Assembly: GCF_016653635.2 (NCBI RefSeq)
Contig: NZ_CP067422.1
Coordinates: forward strand, 316,001-380,000
Direction: 5' to 3'
Length of the DNA: 64,000 bases
Source: Skermanella sp. TT6
GTDB lineage: Bacteria > Pseudomonadota > Alphaproteobacteria > Azospirillales > Azospirillaceae
This document shows, piece by piece, positions 15,911-24,656 of this stretch (positions are counted from its first letter, which is position 1; each line of letters starts with the position of its first letter). The notes beneath the pieces are model-generated. The model did not search any database and was not told the origin of the DNA. It worked only from the letters and a program-made list of their open reading frames with translations. The position numbers and the translations under genes are program-made.

Positions 15911-17154
15911 CCGCCATGACCGCCCTGGCCAAACCGATCCAGTCTCCCCCGCCCGCCGCCTCCGTCCCCGCCGCCGAGCGCGGCGGCAAGGTCGTGGCCT
16001 ACGTCACCGACGCCGCGACGGAGACGGCGCTGCGGCAGGCGGCGGCCCAGCTCCTGGTCAGCGAGTTCGAGGTCCGGCGCGGCGACGTCCGCACCGCGGC
16101 CCGCGACCTGGCCCGCCAGCGCTCGCCCGACCTGCTGATCGTCGATCTCAGCGGGATCGAGCTGCCGATCGGCGCCATGGAGGCCCTGTCCCAGGTGTGC
16201 GAGCCCAGCGTCACGGTGGTCGCGGTCGGCGACCGCAACGACGTGGCGCTCTACCGCAACCTGCGCGGCCTGGGGGTCGCCGAATACCTGTTCAAGCCGC
16301 TGCCGGCCGACCAGGTCGAGGCCCTGCTGGGCCGCGCCGCCGGGACCGCCGGGCGCGGCGGGGACACCGGGCGCCAGGGCAAGCTGGTCGCGGTGACGGG
16401 TGCCCGCGGCGGCGTCGGGGCCACCACGGTCGCGGTCAACCTGGCGGCCTACCTGGCCGACATCGACCGCCGCCGCATCGCGCTGGTCGATCTCGACCTC
16501 CACACCGGCACGGTCGCCCTGCACCTGAACCTGAAGCCGGGACGCGGCCTGCGCGAGGCGATCGAGGCGCCGGAACGGGTCGACGGCCTGTTCCTGGAGC
16601 GCGCCATGCAGCCCGCCTCGGACCGGCTGGACGTGCTGGCGACCGAGGAGCCGATCGTGCCGCCGGTCGCCCAGAACCCGCGCGCCGTCCTGGACCTGCT
16701 GGACTGCCTGAGGGGCCAGTACCACTACGTGGTGGTCGACGTGCCGCACGGCCTGTCGGAGACGGCCCGCGCCGTGCTCGACCACGCGGCGCTGCGGATC
16801 ATCGTCGCGGACGGCAACCTGGCGGGCGCCCGAGACGCGCTTCGGCTGCGCGGCGCCTTCGAGGCATCCGGCACGGCCCGCCAGACCTTGACAGTCCACA
16901 ACCGCCGCGGCGCGCCCGGCGCGCTGTCGCAGGCCGACTTCGGCCGCGCGCTGGGCTCGCCCGCCGACTGCGCGATCGAATGCCGGCCCAAGCCGCTGGT
17001 CGAGGCGGCGACCCTGGGCGAGCCGGCGATCCGCCGCTGCGCGCCGTTCAAGTCCGACATCTCCCGGCTGGCCGGGGCGGTGTCCGGCCAGTCGGCGAAC
17101 GGCGCCGCCGGCCTGCTGGCCCGGCTGTTCCGCTCCGGGAAGGCCGCGCGATGA
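15907..17154 (+). CDS. cpaE: Pilus localisation/assembly ATPase-like CpaE (TadZ)
   Basis: 415 residues. A receiver-like domain without full phosphorylation chemistry (about 28-140) precedes a ParA/MinD-type domain. The deviant P-loop reads GARGGVGATT (165-174): the usual C-terminal Lys of the Walker motif is Ala, common in TadZ/CpaE. LVDLDLHTGTVALHLN and YHYVVVDVPHG fit switch and Walker B regions. It positions the Tad machinery at the pole in studied bacteria. GTG at 15907 overlaps the cpaD stop; an in-frame ATG at 15916 is the alternative. Its stop overlaps cpaF. Confidence 0.92.
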   Translation: MTAMTALAKPIQSPPPAASVPAAERGGKVVAYVTDAATETALRQAAAQLLVSEFEVRRGDVRTAARDLARQRSPDLLIVDLSGIELPIGAMEALSQVCEPSVTVVAVGDRNDVALYRNLRGLGVAEYLFKPLPADQVEALLGRAAGTAGRGGDTGRQGKLVAVTGARGGVGATTVAVNLAAYLADIDRRRIALVDLDLHTGTVALHLNLKPGRGLREAIEAPERVDGLFLERAMQPASDRLDVLATEEPIVPPVAQNPRAVLDLLDCLRGQYHYVVVDVPHGLSETARAVLDHAALRIIVADGNLAGARDALRLRGAFEASGTARQTLTVHNRRGAPGALSQADFGRALGSPADCAIECRPKPLVEAATLGEPAIRRCAPFKSDISRLAGAVSGQSANGAAGLLARLFRSGKAAR

Positions 17155-18545
17155 ACGCCCTGTTCGGCCGCAAGTCGGGGCCGCTTCCCGCGGCTTCCCA
17201 GCCGGTGCCGGCGCCGGCATCCGTCCCTGTGCCGGCCTTGGCGCCGGTCGAGGGGCCGGCGGCGCCGGACCCGGCGTCGCCGCGCGCCCGCTCGCTCGAC
17301 GGCATCCGGACCGAGGCGATGAACCGGATCGACCCCGCCGCCGTGTCGCGGCTGGAGCCGGCGGCCCTCCGCCCGCTGCTGGAATCCCTGATCGACGAGA
17401 TCGCGACCGAGAACCGCTTCCAGCTCAACAGCCGGGAACAGGCCCAGCTCGCCACCGAGCTGGTCCACGACATGCTGGGCTTCGGCCCGCTGGAGCCGCT
17501 GCTGGAGGACGACCGGATCACCGACATCATGGTGAACGGGCCGAACCGGGTGTTCGTCGAGCAGCAGGGCAAGCTGGTGCTGTCCAACGTGCGGTTCCGC
17601 GACCAGCAGCACGTGCTCAACATCGCCCAGCGGATCGCCGGAGGCATCGGCCGCCGGATCGACGAATCCAGCCCGATGGTCGATGCCCGCCTGCCCGACG
17701 GCAGCCGGGTCAACATCGTGGTGCCGCCGCTGGCGCTGGACGGCACCTGCATCTCGATCCGCAAGTTCGCCCGCCGGCGCATCGATTTCGCGACGCTGGT
17801 CGGATACCGCAGCATGTCCGAGCCGATGGCCCGGGTGCTGGAGATCTGCGCGCGCGCCCGGCTGAACGTGATCATCTCCGGCGGGACCGGGTCGGGCAAG
17901 ACGACCCTGCTCAATGCCATGTCGCGCATGATCGACGTCGGCGAGCGGGTGGTGACGATCGAGGACGCCGCCGAGCTCCAGCTCCAGCAGCCCCACGTGG
18001 TCCGGCTGGAGACCCGGCCGCCCAACCTGGAGGGCCACGGCCAGATCACCCAGCGCGACCTGGTGCGGAACGCCCTGCGGATGCGGCCGGACCGCATCAT
18101 CATCGGCGAGGTGCGCGGCGCCGAGGCGTTCGACATGCTCCAGGCCATGAACACCGGCCATGACGGCTCCATGTCCACCGTCCACGCCAACAACACCCGC
18201 GACGCGCTCGCCCGCATCGAGAACATGGTGATGATGGGCAGCGTCAACCTGCCGCCGCGCGCGGTCCGCCACCAGATCGCCAGCGCGGTCCACCTGATCG
18301 TGCAGGTCCAGCGCATGCGCGACGGCGTCCGCCGGGTGACCCAGGTCTCGGAGCTGGCGGGGCTGGAGGGCGACGTCATGGTGACCCAGGACCTCTTCAC
18401 CTTCGAATTCCAGGGCGACAACCGCGACGGCACCATCCGCGGCGCCTTCCGGTCGGCAGGCGTTAGGCCGTCCTTCATGGATCGTCTGGAATACTTTGGA
18501 CTGGATACCGCGTACATGGCCGCCATCGACCAGGACCGCGGGTAA
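17151..18545 (+). CDS. cpaF: Pilus motor ATPase CpaF/TadA
   Basis: 464-residue secretion ATPase that powers Flp pilus extension and retraction. Motifs: Walker A GGTGSGKTT (244-252), Asp box VVTIEDAAELQL, Walker B RIIIGEVRG (315-323) and His box TGHDGSMSTVHAN (335-347). The N-terminal 45 residues are Pro/Ala-rich and disordered. The ATG at 17151 overlaps the cpaE stop (ATGA), fixing the start; a much longer frame running back through cpaE is a shadow. It works with the TadB/TadC platform encoded next. Confidence 0.95.
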   Translation: MNALFGRKSGPLPAASQPVPAPASVPVPALAPVEGPAAPDPASPRARSLDGIRTEAMNRIDPAAVSRLEPAALRPLLESLIDEIATENRFQLNSREQAQLATELVHDMLGFGPLEPLLEDDRITDIMVNGPNRVFVEQQGKLVLSNVRFRDQQHVLNIAQRIAGGIGRRIDESSPMVDARLPDGSRVNIVVPPLALDGTCISIRKFARRRIDFATLVGYRSMSEPMARVLEICARARLNVIISGGTGSGKTTLLNAMSRMIDVGERVVTIEDAAELQLQQPHVVRLETRPPNLEGHGQITQRDLVRNALRMRPDRIIIGEVRGAEAFDMLQAMNTGHDGSMSTVHANNTRDALARIENMVMMGSVNLPPRAVRHQIASAVHLIVQVQRMRDGVRRVTQVSELAGLEGDVMVTQDLFTFEFQGDNRDGTIRGAFRSAGVRPSFMDRLEYFGLDTAYMAAIDQDRG

Positions 18546-18558
18546 GGAGGCGACCGCG

Positions 18559-19545
18559 ATGGGCAATCTCGAACTGCTCGATTACCTTCTGCTGGGAACC
18601 GTCGCCGCCCTGCTCGCGACGGTGCCGCTGCTCGCCGCGGCGCAGACCCGCCGGCGGCGGCTGAACCGCCGCATCGCCGACCTGCACGACGCGGGGAGCC
18701 GCGGCCTGCCGGCCCGCTCCGCCGCCGGCCAGCCGGTCCGCATCACGCTCGGACAGCAGGACGGCCGGCTGCCGCAGGTCCGCCAGGCGCTGTTCCGCAC
18801 CTTCGGCTACGACCCCCGGATGCCGGGCGCCCGCGGGCCGCTGCTGGCGCGCGCCGCGGCGACCGGCATCGCGGCCGCCGCCTTCGGCGCCTGGGCGGCC
18901 GGACCCTTCGGCGGGCTGCCGTCGGCGGCCATGCTGGGCGTCGCGGCAGCCGGCGCCGTCGCCGGCGCGCGCCTCGTCTTCACCCGCGCCCGGCGCGCGG
19001 TGAACGACCGCCTGCTCGACCAGTTCCCCGACGCGATCGGGCTGATCGTCCGCGCGGTCCGGGCCGGCGTCCCGGTGACCGAAGGCATCCGCATCGTCAG
19101 CGCCGAGCTGCCGGCCCCGGTCGGGCCGGAGTTCAGGCGGGTGGTGGACGAGCTGGCGGTCGGCGTCGACCTGGAGACCGCGCTGTGGGCGCTGGCCGCC
19201 CGCACCGGGCTGCCGGAATACCGGTTCTTCGTGGTCACCGTCGTGCTCCAGCGCGAGACCGGCGGCAACCTGACCGAGACCCTGGACAACCTCGCCGACG
19301 TGATCCGCAAGCGCCGCGCCGTCCGGCAGCGCGCCCACGCGCTGTCGGCGGAGGCGCGGACCTCCACCTACGTGCTGGCGGCCCTGCCCTTCGTCTCGGG
19401 CGCCGGCCTGTACGTCATCAATCCCGATTACCTGACGCGCCTGTTCACCGACCCCCAGGGCAAGCTGCTGCTGGCCGCCGCCGCCACCAGCCTGACCCTC
19501 GGCCTGGTCACCATGAAGATGCTGATCCGGAGGGCCCTGTCGTGA
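18559..19545 (+). CDS. tadB: Flp pilus inner-membrane platform protein TadB
   Basis: 328 residues, T2SSF (GspF-like) family. N-terminal transmembrane segment (about 10-28), two hydrophobic segments around 95-135, the GspF core (VNDRLLDQFPDAIGLIVRAVRAGVPVTEGIR onward) and two C-terminal membrane segments. AAGGAGG at 18544-18550, 8 bases before the ATG at 18559, decides this start over an in-frame upstream ATG inside cpaF. With TadC it forms the membrane platform driven by CpaF. Its stop overlaps the tadC GTG start. Confidence 0.93.
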   Translation: MGNLELLDYLLLGTVAALLATVPLLAAAQTRRRRLNRRIADLHDAGSRGLPARSAAGQPVRITLGQQDGRLPQVRQALFRTFGYDPRMPGARGPLLARAAATGIAAAAFGAWAAGPFGGLPSAAMLGVAAAGAVAGARLVFTRARRAVNDRLLDQFPDAIGLIVRAVRAGVPVTEGIRIVSAELPAPVGPEFRRVVDELAVGVDLETALWALAARTGLPEYRFFVVTVVLQRETGGNLTETLDNLADVIRKRRAVRQRAHALSAEARTSTYVLAALPFVSGAGLYVINPDYLTRLFTDPQGKLLLAAAATSLTLGLVTMKMLIRRALS

Positions 19546-20519
19546 ACGCCGTCACCGACTCCCCCGCGGCGCTGACGCTCGGGCCGCTGGCCCTGCAGCC
19601 GCTCGACATCCTGCTGCTGGGATCGGCATTCCTGGTGATGGTGGTCGCCGCCGCGGCCCTCCAGGCCGGGCTTGCCAGGAAGCGGCTGAACGACCGGCTC
19701 GACCGGGTGCGCCAGTCGGCCCTGGCCGCCTCGGGCGCCCCGGCGGCCGGGCAGCCCGGCCTGCTCCACCGGATCGGCGCCGCCCTGGCCAAGGGCCCGC
19801 TGGTCGGGCAGGCCGAGATGGCGCTGATCCGCGGCCATCTGGCGGCGGCCGGCTACGGCCAGCCGGGCGCCCCGGCCTTCTTCGTCGGCCTCAAGGCGAC
19901 CCTGGCGGGCACGGCGGCGCTGCTCTGCTGGCTGTGGCTGGAGACCCGGCCGGTCGCGCCGCAGGCCCTGGTGCTGTTCGGCGGGCTGGCCGGCACGGCG
20001 CTCGCCGGCTGGCGGCTGCCCGACATCGTGCTGTCCCGGCTGGTGCGCGACCGGCGCGCGGCGATCGAGCGCGGCCTGCCCGACGCGCTCGACCTGCTGG
20101 TGATCTGCGGCGAGGCCGGCCTGGGCCTGGACATCGCCTTCGAGCGGGTCGCCCGCGAGATGAAGCAGGCCCATCCCGAGCTGGGCAAGGAGCTGGCGAT
20201 CACCGCGGCGGAGATGCGGGTGCTGCCCGACCGCTACGCGGCGCTCGCCAACATGGCCGACCGGCTGAAGCTGGAGACCCTGCGCAGCCTGGTCGCGACC
20301 CTGAGCCAGACCATGCGCTACGGCACGCCGCTCGGCCAGGCGCTGCGCGTGCTCGCCAACGAGATGCGCCGCGAGCGCCTGGTCCGCTTCGAGGAGCGCG
20401 CCGCCAAGCTGCCCGTGCTGATCACCCTGCCGATGGTGGGATTCATCCTGCCCTGCGTCTTCATCGTCGTCGCCGGGCCGGCGGCGCTCGACCTGCTCGC
20501 CACCCTGGCCGCCCGCTGA
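19542..20519 (+). CDS. tadC: Flp pilus inner-membrane platform protein TadC
   Basis: 325 residues, T2SSF family, paralogous to TadB. N-terminal membrane segment (LLLGSAFLVMVVAAAALQAGL), two central hydrophobic segments, the core RGLPDALDLLVICGEAGLGLDIAFERVAREM (in blocks) and a final membrane pair ending PCVFIVVAGPAALDLLATLAAR. The start is taken as GTG at 19542 because it overlaps the tadB stop (GTGA) and gives the normal family length. Acts with TadB as the platform of the pilus machine. Confidence 0.92.
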   Translation: MNAVTDSPAALTLGPLALQPLDILLLGSAFLVMVVAAAALQAGLARKRLNDRLDRVRQSALAASGAPAAGQPGLLHRIGAALAKGPLVGQAEMALIRGHLAAAGYGQPGAPAFFVGLKATLAGTAALLCWLWLETRPVAPQALVLFGGLAGTALAGWRLPDIVLSRLVRDRRAAIERGLPDALDLLVICGEAGLGLDIAFERVAREMKQAHPELGKELAITAAEMRVLPDRYAALANMADRLKLETLRSLVATLSQTMRYGTPLGQALRVLANEMRRERLVRFEERAAKLPVLITLPMVGFILPCVFIVVAGPAALDLLATLAAR

Positions 20520-20545
20520 CCGCTTTCCCGAAGGATCATCCCGCC

Positions 20546-21355
20546 ATGACCGCTCCCTCCGCTCCCCGCCGTACCGCCGCGTTGGCCCTGGTGCTCGGCT
20601 GCCTGCTGACCTCGGCCTGCGTCGGCACCGGGATGGACGCCCGCCCGTCGGTCGCGACGGCGCCGGCTTCCACCGTGCTGGACGAAAAGGGACGCCTTCA
20701 GCTCAAGCTCGCGGACAGCGCCCGCGCCGCCGGCAACTACGGCTACGCGGCCAAGCTGTACCGCGCGCTGGCCGAGGGCCAGCCGGGCAACGCGGCGCTC
20801 CAGGTCGGGCTGGGCGACTCGCTGACCGGGGCGGAGGAGTTCGACGAGGCGGCGGAAGCCTATCGCAACGCCATCGCCGCCGACCGGTTCAACGTCGACG
20901 CCCGGCTGGGCCTGGGCCGGGTCGCCATGCAGCTGCGCCAGCCGGACCTGGCGGTCGTCCAGTTCGGGGCCGTGGTGGACCAGGCGCCGAACGACGCCCG
21001 CGCCCGGGTCGGGCTGGGCGTGGCGCTCGACACGCTGGGCCGCCACGGGGAAGCGCAGGTCCAGTACCGCAACGCCCTCGACCTCAACCCGCGGAACCGC
21101 ACGGCGATCAACAACCTGGCCCTGTCCCTGGCGCTCAGCGGGCAGCTGGACGAGGCCGAGGCGCTGCTGCTGCCGCTGGTGGACGGTCCGGCGGGCTCCG
21201 CGCGGATGCGGCAGAACCTGGCCCTGGTCGCGGGGCTGAAGGGGGACGCCGCCCGCGCCGCCCAGCTCGGCCGGACCGACTTGGGCGAGCAGGACGTGCG
21301 CGGCAACCTGGCCTTCTACGACGCCGTCCGGCACCTCGGCCCGGACGCGCCCTGA
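20546..21355 (+). CDS. tadD: TPR lipoprotein TadD
   Basis: 269 residues. Lipoprotein signal with lipobox LLTSAC (modified Cys near residue 26) followed by at least four tetratricopeptide repeats between about 55 and 230 (for example YGYAAKLYRALAEGQPGNA, FDEAAEAYRNAIAADRFN, HGEAQVQYRNALDLNPRN). TadD lipoproteins are assembly factors for the pilus, probably helping the secretin, in the same way as PilW-like pilotins. AAGGA precedes the ATG at 20546 by 10 bases. Longer upstream frame is a shadow of tadC. Confidence 0.9.
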   Translation: MTAPSAPRRTAALALVLGCLLTSACVGTGMDARPSVATAPASTVLDEKGRLQLKLADSARAAGNYGYAAKLYRALAEGQPGNAALQVGLGDSLTGAEEFDEAAEAYRNAIAADRFNVDARLGLGRVAMQLRQPDLAVVQFGAVVDQAPNDARARVGLGVALDTLGRHGEAQVQYRNALDLNPRNRTAINNLALSLALSGQLDEAEALLLPLVDGPAGSARMRQNLALVAGLKGDAARAAQLGRTDLGEQDVRGNLAFYDAVRHLGPDAP

Positions 21356-21377
21356 GCCGCGCCGGAGGAACGACGCC

Positions 21378-21947
21378 ATGGGACCGAGCAAGCTTGGACG
21401 ATCGCTGTCGCGGCGGGGGACCACGGCCCTGGAGTTCGCCCTGGTGGCGCCCCTCCTGGTGCTGCTGGTCGTCGCCACCGTCGAGTTCAGCTATGCCCTG
21501 ACCGTGCAGAACCTGCTGGAATTGGCGGCCCGCAAGGCGTCGCGCACCGGCGTGACCGGCTCCGCCCCACCGGCCGGCATGACGCGGGAAGAGATGCTGC
21601 GCAACCTGGTGGTCGAGACCGGCCTGGGCCTGATCGACCCGGCGCGGCTGACGATCGAGATGACGGCCTACAACGGCTTCGCCAGCATCGGCGTCCCGGA
21701 ACCCTGCAGGGACCTCGACGGCAACGGGATCTGCGACGCCGGGGAAGCGTTCACCGACGTCAACGGCAACGGCCGCTGGGACGCCGACCAGGGCGCCTCC
21801 AGCGCGGGCGTCGGCGGGCAGGTGGTGATCTACACGCTGAACTACACGAGCCTGCCGCTGACCGGTGTGGTCGCCGGGCTGGTCGCCCGCGCGCCGCTGG
21901 CCTATTCCGCGCGGGTGGTCGTGCGCAACGAACCCTTCCGGAGCTGA
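21378..21947 (+). CDS. tadE: TadE-like pseudopilin with Ca-binding-like loop
   Basis: 189 residues. Prepilin-like N-terminus SRRG|TTALEFALVAPLLVLL (cleavage after Gly14, Glu at +5) gives a single membrane helix, as in TadE/TadF minor pilins processed by CpaA. An unusual insert at about 110-139 has two acidic loops, DLDGNGICDAGEAFTD and DVNGNGRWDADQG, resembling EF-hand/dockerin-type calcium sites (Asp112, Asp114, Asn116; Asp127, Asn129, Asn131, Asp135). GGAGG precedes the start. Minor pilin role is by family; calcium binding is inference. Confidence 0.88.
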   Translation: MGPSKLGRSLSRRGTTALEFALVAPLLVLLVVATVEFSYALTVQNLLELAARKASRTGVTGSAPPAGMTREEMLRNLVVETGLGLIDPARLTIEMTAYNGFASIGVPEPCRDLDGNGICDAGEAFTDVNGNGRWDADQGASSAGVGGQVVIYTLNYTSLPLTGVVAGLVARAPLAYSARVVVRNEPFRS

Positions 21948-21956
21948 GGCGCCGCC

Positions 21957-22547
21957 ATGACCGGAGCAGCCAAGACCATCCGCAGCGCGATCGGCAGCCG
22001 GCGCGGAGTGGCCGCGCTGGAATTCGCGGTGATCGCTCCCGTGCTGATCCTGCTGCTGGTCGGCATGGTCGACATGACCCGCTACGCCCTGGCCGCGCTG
22101 AGGCTGGAACGGGCGGCCTCGGGCACGGCCGACGTCGGCACCCAGTTCGACCGCCTGCGCGACGGGATGACCGTCGTCCAGGGCAACGAAGTGGGCGTTC
22201 TGTTCCTGGCGGCGGCCGAGATCGCCCGGCCGCTCGACCTGGCCGGCAACGGCGCGGTGATCATCACCTGCGTCGCCGACCAGGGCGGCGGGCCCGTGGT
22301 GATGTGGCAGCGCCGGTCCGGCCGCGCCTCCGCCGCCAGCGGGATCGGCGGCGGCGGCACCGCGACCCTGCCCGCCGGCTTCACCCTGCGCTACGGCGAG
22401 AGCGTCCTTTTCGTCGAGGTCCAATACACCCTGCACCCTTACGTGTTCAGCATCGGCTGGCTGGCCGGCTCCGACGAGGCGGTCGACCTGCGCCGGATGG
22501 CGGTCTACCGCCCGCGCTTCGGCACCCTGACCGAACTGGAACGCTGA
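21957..22547 (+). CDS. TadE/TadF-like pseudopilin
   Basis: 196 residues. Prepilin-type leader SRRG|VAALEFAVIAPVLILLLVGMV: cleavage after Gly17, Glu at +5, one N-terminal membrane helix and an otherwise periplasmic body with a Gly-rich loop (GIGGGGTATLPAG). It starts 9 bp after the previous pseudopilin gene and ends 18 bp before the vWA gene, so all three are probably co-translated. Could be called TadF by position. Role as a minor pilin is by family. Confidence 0.87.
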   Translation: MTGAAKTIRSAIGSRRGVAALEFAVIAPVLILLLVGMVDMTRYALAALRLERAASGTADVGTQFDRLRDGMTVVQGNEVGVLFLAAAEIARPLDLAGNGAVIITCVADQGGGPVVMWQRRSGRASAASGIGGGGTATLPAGFTLRYGESVLFVEVQYTLHPYVFSIGWLAGSDEAVDLRRMAVYRPRFGTLTELER

Positions 22548-22565
22548 CCTCCGGAGACCTTTGAG

Positions 22566-24008
22566 ATGGCTGCATTACTGCGCACCCTGTCTTCCCGGCT
22601 GGGCCGGTTCGGCCGCATCGGCCGGCGTGCCCGGCGGACCCGGCGCGGCAACATCGCCGTCATGACGGCGCTCCTGGCGGTCCCGGCGATCGGGGCCGTC
22701 GGCGTGGCGGTCGATCTCGGCCGCGCCTACATGCTGCACAACAGGATGACCACGGCGATCGACGCCGCGGCGCTGGCGGGCGGGCGCGTGCTGACCACCG
22801 CCAACGTCGCGGCCGACGTGCGCATGTATTACTACGCCAATATCCCGCCGGACTTCCTGGGCGCCACGGTCGGCGCCCCGACCATCACCGTGGCCGCCGA
22901 CAACGAGACCATGGTGGTGAGGGCCAGCGCCACGCTGCCGACCACCTTCATCCGGGTGCTCGGGATCGACCATGTCCCGGTGTCGGTCAGCAACCAGGTC
23001 CGGCGCACCGTGCGCGGCATGGAGCTGGCGCTGGTGCTCGACGTCACCGGGTCCATGTGGAGCAGCAACAAGATCGGCCAGCTCCGGGATTCGGCGAAGG
23101 ACCTGGTCAACATCCTGTTCGGCAGCAACGAGACGTCCCGGACGCTGTGGATCTCGCTGGTGCCCTATACCGCGACCGTCAACCTGGGCGCCGACCGCCA
23201 GGGCTGGCTCGGCGCCGCCTCGCCGAGGGCCGCGGACTACCAGCCCAGCGCCTGGCGCGGCTGCGTCGAGGCCCGGCCGAGCCACGACTCGGACGAGCTG
23301 CCGCCCTCGTCGGCCCCCTTCACCGCCTTCCTCTACCGCTCGACCCTGGGGCTGTATGCCGGCGGCGGCGACAACGACTGGCCGCCGATCAACGACCCGC
23401 TGCCCTACACCGACAACAACAACCGGACCGGACCCAACGTCGGCTGCGGCCCGCCGGTGCTTCCGCTGTCCAACAGCAAGGCGGAGATCCTCGGCCGCAT
23501 CGACGGGCTTCGGGGCGTCAACCGCGGCGGGACCATGGGCAATCTCGGGCTCCAGGCCGGCTGGTTCACGCTGTCGCCGCTGTGGCGCGGGCTGTGGGGC
23601 GGGCCGACGCCCGCCGGCCTGCCGCTGGACTACGACACGCCCGACGTGGACAAGGCCGTGGTGCTGCTGACCGACGGCAGCAACGAATGGTATGATCACC
23701 CGAAGCCGCCGACCGGCGACTACACCGCCTATGGCCGGCTGTCGGAAGGGCGGCTCGGCACCACCTCGGCGAGCCAGGCGACGTCCCGCATCAACAGCCG
23801 GATGACCGACCTGTGCGCGGCGATGAAGGCCAAGAGGATAACGATCTACACGATCACGCTGATGGTCACCAGCGAGACCACCAAGAGCCTGTACCGCTCC
23901 TGCGCCTCGCAGCCGACCTACTATTTCAACTCGCCGACCTCGGCCGAACTGCGCGGGATCTTCCAGCAGATCGGATCGCAGCTGAGCAACCTGCGGCTCG
24001 ACAAGTGA
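22566..24008 (+). CDS. tadG: TadG-like protein with von Willebrand factor A domain
   Basis: 480 residues. The N-terminal TadG-type segment (RRGNIAVMTALLAVPAIGAVGVAVDLGRAYMLHNRM in blocks) has a basic leader and one membrane helix. A vWA domain starts near 155 with the MIDAS motif DVTGSM and runs to the C-terminus, including VVLLTDGSNEW. A long insert (about 215-330) rich in Asp, Asn and Pro interrupts the vWA fold. TadG-type proteins are thought to anchor or present the pilus. The Asp-Ser MIDAS suggests metal-dependent ligand binding. Last gene of the tad operon. Confidence 0.9.
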   Translation: MAALLRTLSSRLGRFGRIGRRARRTRRGNIAVMTALLAVPAIGAVGVAVDLGRAYMLHNRMTTAIDAAALAGGRVLTTANVAADVRMYYYANIPPDFLGATVGAPTITVAADNETMVVRASATLPTTFIRVLGIDHVPVSVSNQVRRTVRGMELALVLDVTGSMWSSNKIGQLRDSAKDLVNILFGSNETSRTLWISLVPYTATVNLGADRQGWLGAASPRAADYQPSAWRGCVEARPSHDSDELPPSSAPFTAFLYRSTLGLYAGGGDNDWPPINDPLPYTDNNNRTGPNVGCGPPVLPLSNSKAEILGRIDGLRGVNRGGTMGNLGLQAGWFTLSPLWRGLWGGPTPAGLPLDYDTPDVDKAVVLLTDGSNEWYDHPKPPTGDYTAYGRLSEGRLGTTSASQATSRINSRMTDLCAAMKAKRITIYTITLMVTSETTKSLYRSCASQPTYYFNSPTSAELRGIFQQIGSQLSNLRLDK

Positions 24009-24011
24009 GGA

Positions 24012-24036
24012 CCGGGCCGGGTCCAAAGCGGCCCGG
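24012..24036 (+). terminator. Possible terminator hairpin after the tad operon
   Basis: CCGGGCCG (24012-24019) and CGGCCCGG (24029-24036) form a perfect 8-bp stem with a 9-base loop, 3 bp after the tadG stop. A T-containing but not uniform tract (GTATTTGCTATTTGC) follows. It could end the tad transcript; without a clean U-tract it may also be Rho-dependent or only a stabilising hairpin. Confidence 0.5.
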
Positions 24037-24037
24037 C

Positions 24038-24606
24038 ACGGTATTTGCTATTTGCTCAAAAGGCTCGGCTATGGGCAAGAATGCCCCCTTTTCGTCATAC
24101 CCGGACTTGATCCACGGCTGTCCAGCACGTTTGTTGCGTACTGCTCACAAGCCTGAACTCAAGGCGGAACCACCCCTTTTTCGTCATGGCCGGACTTGAT
24201 CCACGGCTGTCCGGCACCCCGATTGCTTGTGCTGCGAAAGGGTTGGTCTCAGGTAAAATTACTCCATTTTCGTCATGGCCGGACTTGATCCGGCCATCTC
24301 TCACAGGAAGCATCGGAGCCTCCGTGCCTTGAGATCCGCGGGTCAAGCCCGCGGATGACGAACCGGAAGAGAAAACGATCGTTAGTAACGTTCCCAACGG
24401 TTGATGAGCAAATACCGTGCCGGACAGCCGTGGACTTGATCCGGCCATCGTCTCACAGGTCTCACCGGGGCTCCGTGGCTGGAGATGCCCGGATCAAGTC
24501 CGGGCATGACGATAGTGGGAAGATGAAGTATCCTGAGCATCAGCTTGGGGTTGATGAGCAATCACCGTGCCGGACGGCCGTGGATCAAGTCCGGGCACGA
24601 CGATGA
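24038..24606. repeat. Array of short palindromic repeats (CGTCATG-CCGGACTTGATCC type)
   Basis: No gene. At least seven imperfect copies of a 25-40-bp palindromic unit built around CGTCATGNCCGGACTTGATCC are scattered here in both orientations: about 24091-24130, 24180-24217, 24269-24300, 24331-24361 (inverted), 24417-24455, 24482-24514 (inverted) and 24566-24603 (inverted). A second motif GTTGATGAGCAAATACCGTGCCGG occurs at about 24399 and 24550 and inverted near 24035 (shown in part only). Intergenic repeats of this look are widespread in alphaproteobacteria. Confidence 0.75.
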
Positions 24607-24656
24607 ATGATGGGAACGCTGCCCTGAATACTTCAGCATACCCGCCGGCAGGGCCT

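Noticed and set aside
16402-16434. Loss of the Walker Lys in CpaE taken as an inactivating mutation
   Set aside because: Deviant P-loops are common in the CpaE/TadZ family, so this is not evidence of a broken gene.
15879-18545. Very long frame covering cpaE and cpaF
   Set aside because: Its first ~420 codons give Arg/Pro/Gly-rich sequence in the wrong frame of cpaE; only the part from 17151 is a real gene (cpaF).
24038-24606. CRISPR array
   Set aside because: Repeats are palindromic, present in both orientations, unevenly spaced and have no unique spacers or cas genes nearby.
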